36,191 bases of DNA from Bryobacterales bacterium. Lineage in GTDB: Bacteria; Acidobacteriota; Terriglobia; Bryobacterales; Bryobacteraceae. Position numbers and translations under genes: made by a program. Below the pieces are notes generated by a model, which was not told where the DNA came from, did no database searches, and was given only the letters and a program-made list of their open reading frames with translations. The stretch lies in NCBI GenBank assembly GCA_020846745.1, contig JADLDI010000092.1:1-36191 (forward strand), read 5' to 3'. Below are positions 32,307 through 36,191 of the stretch, piece by piece (positions within the stretch are counted from its first letter, which is position 1; each line of letters opens with the position of its first letter).

Positions 32307-32927
32307 ATGAATTATACAGTGCCCGGAAAAACCGCTTCTTTGTCTGAAATCATGGAGTTTCTGGAGCGGGCGGGCGGCCCGCAGAACGTCGCAGGCATGG
32401 CCCGCTACGGCATTCGCCCGGCGAAGGCATACGGCGTCCCTTCACCCGTGCTGCGCCAGTTAGCCCGTAGCCTGGGGAAAAACACGGCACTTGCCACACG
32501 ATTGTGGGACACCGGAGTGCACGATGCCCGTTTTCTCGGCGCTTTGGTGGCGAATCCGAAAGACATCACTTCGGAGGAACTCGACCGTTGGGCCCACATG
32601 TTCGATTCGTGGGCGCTTTGCGATTCCACCTGCATTCAACTGATCCGCAAAACGCCGCACGCCTGGGCAAAAGTGAAGCAATGGTCAAAAAGCGAGGAAG
32701 AGTTTGTCCGGCGTGCATCGATTGCACTGCTGGCAACGTTGGCGGTGCACGACAAGAAATCTCCGCAATCGCGCTTCGATGAAGGGCGAAGAATGCTGGC
32801 CGATCTATCCACCGACAGGCGGCCGCTGATCCAAAAAGCAATAAAATGGGCGGTCCGCTCCATGGATGCCCGGCTGCTGAAGCTGAGAACCGCTACCCAG
32901 CGTGCGCCTCAAACGAGTCCGGTGTAG
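32307..32927 (+). CDS. AlkD-like DNA alkylation repair protein
   Basis: A 206-residue all-helical HEAT-like protein of the AlkC/AlkD DNA glycosylase family, which removes alkylated purines such as 7-methylguanine or 3-methyladenine. Family pattern seen: GIRPAKAYGVPSPVLRQLAR (35-54), LWDTGVHDARFLGALVANP (66-84), FDSWALCDS (99-107) with the Trp102-x3-Asp106 pair expected in the active site, and FVRRASIALLATLAVHDK (133-150). I chose the ATG at 32307 because it starts the family-like sequence; the frame continues to a TTG at 32235 without support. The divergent small gene starts 72 bases away. The HEAT-repeat gene follows after 18 bases. Confidence 0.85.
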   Translation: MNYTVPGKTASLSEIMEFLERAGGPQNVAGMARYGIRPAKAYGVPSPVLRQLARSLGKNTALATRLWDTGVHDARFLGALVANPKDITSEELDRWAHMFDSWALCDSTCIQLIRKTPHAWAKVKQWSKSEEEFVRRASIALLATLAVHDKKSPQSRFDEGRRMLADLSTDRRPLIQKAIKWAVRSMDARLLKLRTATQRAPQTSPV

Positions 32928-32945
32928 GATACACAAAAGCTGCCG

Positions 32946-33593
32946 ATGACCGAAACCCAACAATTACTTGCCGTCCTGTCGAGCTCCGACGACAACGAAC
33001 GCCACCGCGCCGCGGTACGCCTTGGCTTTCTGCCTCTGGAACCGGGCGTGATTGAGGCTCTCAAGAAGACTGCGCGCGAGGACCCGCAGGCTCATATCCG
33101 CCATTACGCTGTCCTGTCTTTGGACAAGCTTGGCCGCCAACAAGATGCGAACGAGATCAGAATCGAGATGCTCGCCTCAACAAACGATCAGACCGTGCGC
33201 GAGGCAGTAATGGAGTTAGGCAAGTCAGCGGACCCGCGGGCGGCGGACGCACTGCTCGGCCTGCTCGCCCGCAGACCGTCTAAGCCTCTGCTGGGATTCG
33301 TTCTTAACGCCGTTGCCACCCTCCGCGATTCCCGTGCCGTCGACACCATCGCACCCTACCTCGCAGACCCTGAGCCATTCACCCGTGCCATCGCTGCGCA
33401 ATCGTTGGGCGCATCGGGAGATGCTCGCGCCGTGCCCTTGCTTAGGAATCTCGCGACTGATTCGGCCCACGCGTGGAACGACGATCGCGGGCCGGGTTTC
33501 ACAGTCGGCGACATTGCCCGCCAGGCTCTGGCCAGGTTGGGCGAGCCCGCGCCTGCGAAGCAATCCGACCGCCCATGGTGGAAGGTCTGGTAG
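32946..33593 (+). CDS. HEAT-repeat protein
   Basis: A 215-residue soluble alpha-solenoid. HEAT-like helical pairs occur through the chain: ERHRAAVRLGFLPLEPGVIE, IRHYAVLSLDKLG, VREAVMELGKSADPRAADAL, RDSRAVDTIAPYLADPEPFT and TRAIAAQSLGASGDARAVPLL, the last three like phycocyanin-lyase-type PBS/HEAT repeats. There is no signal peptide or enzymatic motif. The C-terminus is basic and tryptophan-rich (DRPWWKVW). Such proteins act as binding scaffolds. It lies 18 bases after the AlkD-like gene and may be co-transcribed with it. Confidence 0.75.
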   Translation: MTETQQLLAVLSSSDDNERHRAAVRLGFLPLEPGVIEALKKTAREDPQAHIRHYAVLSLDKLGRQQDANEIRIEMLASTNDQTVREAVMELGKSADPRAADALLGLLARRPSKPLLGFVLNAVATLRDSRAVDTIAPYLADPEPFTRAIAAQSLGASGDARAVPLLRNLATDSAHAWNDDRGPGFTVGDIARQALARLGEPAPAKQSDRPWWKVW

Positions 33594-33666
33594 CGGCCCA
33601 CCCCGGATTACTGAACGGCAACCGCCCGGTGGACTTTCGCACATCCGCGCGGTAGAACAGACAGTG

Positions 33667-34896
33667 ATGTCGAATATTGGCCTCATAAAGGACGCCCTCC
33701 TTGCCGGCGAGGGTTTGGTCCGCCTTGCCCCGTGTTGGGTACCCCGATCGTTCTTAATGCCCGGCGGCCGGTTGAAACTTGATCCGCGCGATTTGTACTG
33801 TTTGGGCGCACACCGCGGCGGTATCGATGAGCGGTGGTTTTCTTCGACCACCAAGGCGGCAAACGGTCCGTTGACGGCCGAAGACGAAGGCCTCAGCTAT
33901 ATCGATTTCAACGGCAAGCGCGTGCTGTTGAAGGAAGCCATCGATACCGCCGGCGACGCTTTCCTGGGTTCAGCCGTAATGTCGCAATATGGCGGTTGGA
34001 ACCTGCTCTGCAAGTTCTTCGACAATCTCGGACCGATTCCGCACCACCTGCATCAGAACGACGAGTTCGCCAAGCGCGTGGGCCAGAACGGAAAGCCCGA
34101 GGCCTATTACTTCCCGCCTCAATACAACTTCAAGGGCAACAACTTTCCCTACACGTTTATGGGCCTGGAGCCTGGGACCACGCGCGACGATGTGCGGCGC
34201 TGCCTCGAGCGGTGGAACCAAGGCGACAACGGAATCCTCGACCATTCCCGCGCCTACCGGTTGACGCCTGGAACGGGCTGGCAAATCGACGCGGGCATTC
34301 TGCACGCACCAGGGTCGCTCGTGACCTACGAGCCGCAGGTGAACTCCGACGTCTTTGCGATGTTCCAGTCGATGGTGGAAGGCCGCGCTGTGCCATGGGA
34401 CCTGCTGGTGAAGGACGTTCCCGAGCAGCACCACCACGACCTCGACTATCTGCTCGACATGCTCGATTGGGACGCGAACCTCGACCCGAACTTCCAGAAG
34501 AACCGCCTGTTCCATCCGCGCCCGGTGAGCGATCCTGCGGCGATGGCGCAAGAAGGTTACTCCGAGAAGTGGATCGTGTTCTCGACCCCGCACTATTCGG
34601 CGAAGGAACTGACCGTATCGCCGGGACGGTCCGTAGTAATCAAGGATGCGGCGGCGTATGGGTTGATCGTGACGCAAGGTCGCGGGTCGATTGGCAAGCT
34701 CGAGGTCGAAACACCGACGTTGATCCGCTACGGCCAGATGACCAGGGACGAGATGTTCGTATCCGCCGACGCGGCAAAGAACGGCGTGAAGGTGACCAAC
34801 GCCGGCGATACGGAAGATTTGGTCATGCTCAAGCACTTCGGTCCGGGCAATCCCGACGCGCAGCCGCTCGTCAACCCGAGGTACAAAGCGGCATGA
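33667..34896 (+). CDS. Cupin / phosphomannose-isomerase-like protein
   Basis: A 409-residue protein. I chose the ATG at 33667 because the frame upstream is antisense or shadow sequence. The central part resembles type I phosphomannose isomerase-like cupins: PHHLHQNDE (metal-ligand His and Glu cluster, about 120-128), KPEAYYFPPQ, and TPGTGWQIDAGILHAPGS (about 200-217) with a further ligand His, then a second cupin-like half ending in TPTLIRYGQM. This suggests a metal-dependent sugar isomerase or lyase, but the family is not pinned down. Its stop overlaps the next start (ATGA, 34893-34896), linking it to a sugar-epimerase-like enzyme and supporting a carbohydrate role. Confidence 0.6.
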   Translation: MSNIGLIKDALLAGEGLVRLAPCWVPRSFLMPGGRLKLDPRDLYCLGAHRGGIDERWFSSTTKAANGPLTAEDEGLSYIDFNGKRVLLKEAIDTAGDAFLGSAVMSQYGGWNLLCKFFDNLGPIPHHLHQNDEFAKRVGQNGKPEAYYFPPQYNFKGNNFPYTFMGLEPGTTRDDVRRCLERWNQGDNGILDHSRAYRLTPGTGWQIDAGILHAPGSLVTYEPQVNSDVFAMFQSMVEGRAVPWDLLVKDVPEQHHHDLDYLLDMLDWDANLDPNFQKNRLFHPRPVSDPAAMAQEGYSEKWIVFSTPHYSAKELTVSPGRSVVIKDAAAYGLIVTQGRGSIGKLEVETPTLIRYGQMTRDEMFVSADAAKNGVKVTNAGDTEDLVMLKHFGPGNPDAQPLVNPRYKAA

Positions 34897-35729
34897 AATT
34901 CGGCGTCAATACCTTCATCTGGACGGCGAGTTTCGAAAAGGAGCATCTACCCCTGCTCGGGCCGATCAAAGAGCATGGGTTCGATGTCGTCGAACTGACG
35001 CGGTTCGATTGGAACGGCTTTCCGGCCGCGGAGATCCGCCGCGAGTTGGAACGGTTGGATTTGGGCGTGACGTTCTGTACGGCTTTCGGCTCGCGCGATT
35101 TGTCGCTGGTGACAGACGATGCGACAGCGCGCGCCAACACCATTACCTACATGAAGCGGGCGATCGACTCGGTGGCTGAGATCGGCTGCCATGTCTTGTC
35201 CGGTCCGTTTCATTCGCCGGTCGGGTATCTTCCTGGCCGGCGCCGCACCGATGACGAGTGGAAGCGCGAAGTGGAAGCGCTCACGACATTGGGCGAGCAT
35301 GCCGCGAAAGCGGATGTGAAGCTCGGCGTTGAGCCGCTGAACCGCTTTGAATCGTACTTCCTGAACACCGCGGCCGACGCCGTTAAATTGTGCGACGACG
35401 TAGACCATCCGAACATCGGCATTCTGTACGACACGTTCCACGCCAACATCGAAGAACGCGGCCAGTACCAGGCGATTAAGAGTGTGGCAAAGCATCTGGT
35501 CCACGTGCATTCGTGCGAGAACGATCGCGGCGCGCCCGGGTCGGGCCACGTGGAGTGGCCGAAGGTGTTTGCCGCGCTTCGCGAGATCGACTACCAGGGA
35601 GCGCTGGTGATCGAGTCGTTCGGGTTCGCGATCAAAGAAATCGCGGCAGCGGCGTGTATCTGGCGCGATTTGGCCAAGTCGCCCGAAGCGATCGCCTGGG
35701 ACGGCATCAAGTTCCTGCGCGCGCAATAG
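34893..35729 (+). CDS. Sugar 3-epimerase-like TIM-barrel protein
   Basis: A 278-residue protein of the xylose-isomerase-like TIM-barrel family, closest in pattern to D-psicose/D-tagatose 3-epimerases. The four metal ligands are all present: Glu147 (LGVEPLNRFE), Asp180 (ILYDTFHANIEE), His206 (VHVHSCENDRG) and Glu241 (LVIESFG). It begins KFGVNTFIWTASF, as in this family. These enzymes epimerise ketohexoses at C3 with Mn2+ or Co2+. Length matches (about 290). The four-base overlap with the cupin gene suggests joint production for an uncommon sugar pathway. Substrate is unknown. Confidence 0.87.
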   Translation: MKFGVNTFIWTASFEKEHLPLLGPIKEHGFDVVELTRFDWNGFPAAEIRRELERLDLGVTFCTAFGSRDLSLVTDDATARANTITYMKRAIDSVAEIGCHVLSGPFHSPVGYLPGRRRTDDEWKREVEALTTLGEHAAKADVKLGVEPLNRFESYFLNTAADAVKLCDDVDHPNIGILYDTFHANIEERGQYQAIKSVAKHLVHVHSCENDRGAPGSGHVEWPKVFAALREIDYQGALVIESFGFAIKEIAAAACIWRDLAKSPEAIAWDGIKFLRAQ

Positions 35730-35810
35730 ATCCTACCCCATCCGGAGGTACAGGAGTATCTTGCGCTCAACCCGGCAATACTTCGCAATACCTCTTGTAT
35801 TCCGCTGGCA

Positions 35811-35861
35811 TTGTTGGTACACTTGACCCGTGGTCGTGGACGTGTGTCCACCCACCAACAA
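35811..35861 (+). ncRNA. Candidate structured RNA with three-way junction
   Basis: The stretch can fold into an outer 8-bp stem (TTGTTGGT 35811-35818 with ACCAACAA 35854-35861) that encloses two adjacent perfect hairpins: GACC-CGT-GGTC (35825-35835) and GTGGAC-GTGT-GTCCAC (35836-35851). A further small hairpin AATAC-CTCTT-GTATT lies at 35787-35801, and the terminator begins five bases downstream. I do not recognise a known RNA family. It could be a small RNA ending at the terminator, or the leader of the gene at 36004. A promoter-like pair, TTGTAT (35795-35800), 17 bases, TACACT (35818-35823), would start transcription near 35830 and so cut off the left arm of the outer stem; these readings compete. 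Confidence 0.4.
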
Positions 35862-35865
35862 ATCG

Positions 35866-35897
35866 AAAAGGACCGCCATCGCGCGGTCCTTTTTTTT
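35866..35897 (+). terminator. Intrinsic terminator with perfect 11-bp stem
   Basis: AAAAGGACCGC (35866-35876), loop CATCGC (35877-35882), GCGGTCCTTTT (35883-35893), with T residues continuing to 35897 (eight T in all). It is a strong rho-independent terminator for plus-strand transcription. It is the only canonical one I see in the window. It could end the cupin/epimerase operon (137 bases after its stop), end the candidate RNA just upstream, or attenuate the gene at 36004. Confidence 0.92.
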
Positions 35898-35943
35898 CGC
35901 ACTACCTCCGGTCGGAAGCCGTCGCGCCCCCGACCCATCGGCG

Positions 35944-35963
35944 TAATCCGCGTTAATCGGCGG
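35944..35963 (+). repeat. Tandem pair of a 10-base motif
   Basis: TAATCCGCGT (35944-35953) is directly followed by TAATCGGCGG (35954-35963), two copies of TAATCSGCGK in the leader of the gene at 36004. The motif is AT/GC-alternating and could be a protein-binding site or a scrap of a dispersed repeat. Only this pair is noted here. Confidence 0.4.
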
Positions 35964-36003
35964 CCGATTCCAAAAAATTCTGCAAAGAAGGAGTACTACT
36001 CAG

Positions 36004-36191
36004 ATGTCTGCAAACCTCAGCACAGGACCCCGCACCGAAGAAGGCAAGGCCAAATCCTCCCAAAATTCCAAAAAACACGGCCTCACCGCCGACTCCATCC
36101 CCGCCGATCTCCGTCCTGTTTTCAATAGTTTGCGAAACGAACTCCACGCCCAGTGCCGCCCCGATGGCCCCTTGGAAGAGATCTTCTTCGA
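36004..36191 (+). CDS. N-terminal part of a GPRTEEGKAKSS-type protein (partial)
   Basis: The gene runs off the right edge after 62 residues. It starts at ATG 36004 with a strong ribosome binding site (AAGGAG, 35988-35993, ten bases upstream). The N-terminus MSANLSTGPRTEEGKAKSSQ continues NSKKHGLTAD, a sequence pattern I recall from small hypothetical proteins common in acidobacterial genomes; no function is known to me. The basic, Ser/Lys-rich start is followed by an acidic segment (PADLRPVFNSLRNELHAQ). It is preceded by the terminator and candidate structured RNA, and no second promoter is evident between the terminator and this start. Confidence 0.8.
   Translation, partial: MSANLSTGPRTEEGKAKSSQNSKKHGLTADSIPADLRPVFNSLRNELHAQCRPDGPLEEIFF

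Noticed and set aside
35795..35823. Promoter TTGTAT-N17-TACACT
   Set aside because: Spacing is ideal but both boxes are weak and it would remove the left arm of the outer RNA stem; mentioned only as a competing reading.
35811..35861. Hammerhead ribozyme or tRNA-like element
   Set aside because: The three-way junction lacks the CTGATGA and GAAA core of a hammerhead, and there is no T-loop or tRNA-length cloverleaf.
1..36191. CRISPR arrays, insertion sequences, prophage genes, tRNA and rRNA genes
   Set aside because: None seen: no regular spaced repeats, transposase or integrase motifs, or tRNA T-loop with matching arms.

Overview
The window looks like a chromosomal segment of an Acidobacteriota bacterium, probably of the Bryobacterales/Solibacter lineage. 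The support is GC-rich DNA, a secreted protein that joins BACON-type repeats to the 'Solibacter uncharacterized C-terminal' domain (TIGR03437 type), a FecR/DUF5818-like secreted protein, many signal-peptide proteins, TonB C-terminal-domain proteins, and decayed Phd/VapC toxin-antitoxin loci. Assignments rest on motif recognition by eye; no database search was run. I see no insertion sequence, integrase, phage gene, CRISPR array, tRNA or rRNA.

Layout. Positions 1-6.4 kb: the 3' end of an unknown gene, a neutral-ceramidase-like secreted protein, a Sel1-repeat protein, a small beta-barrel protein, and a minus-strand pair of O-antigen-ligase-like and TPR membrane proteins. Positions 6.4-10.3 kb: a FecR/DUF5818-like secreted protein followed by a bifunctional L-fucokinase/GDP-fucose pyrophosphorylase; with the ligase this suggests fucosylated surface glycan. 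Positions 10.3-14.5 kb: a mostly empty spacer with a possible antitoxin remnant, a TonB-C protein, a secreted protein of unknown function, an NCS2 purine permease and an orphan Phd-type antitoxin.

Positions 14.5-19.2 kb hold a compact four-gene plus-strand operon: L-2-hydroxyglutarate oxidase, class III aminotransferase of the glutamate-1-semialdehyde type, MFS transporter and creatininase-like hydrolase. It reads as an uptake and catabolic module for an unidentified amide, lactam or amino acid. Positions 19.2-28.1 kb: DinB-like protein, carboxypeptidase of the cytosolic-carboxypeptidase type, the large BACON protein behind a near-consensus promoter, a type I phosphodiesterase, an enolase-superfamily protein with an incomplete metal site, and a minus-strand SDR/DsbA-like pair. 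Positions 28.1-31.6 kb: a Phd antitoxin with a collapsed VapC remnant, then a fused LptC/LptA-like protein and LptB (lipopolysaccharide export). Positions 31.6-35.7 kb: TonB-C protein, small protein, AlkD-like glycosylase, HEAT-repeat protein, and a translationally coupled cupin/phosphomannose-isomerase-like protein plus sugar 3-epimerase-like protein.

The last 400 bases hold the most unusual feature: a short region able to fold into a three-way-junction RNA, followed directly by a perfect 11-bp intrinsic terminator with eight T residues. Both lie upstream of the start of a gene cut by the window edge. This could be a small RNA, a terminated leader (attenuator), or simply the end of the preceding operon.
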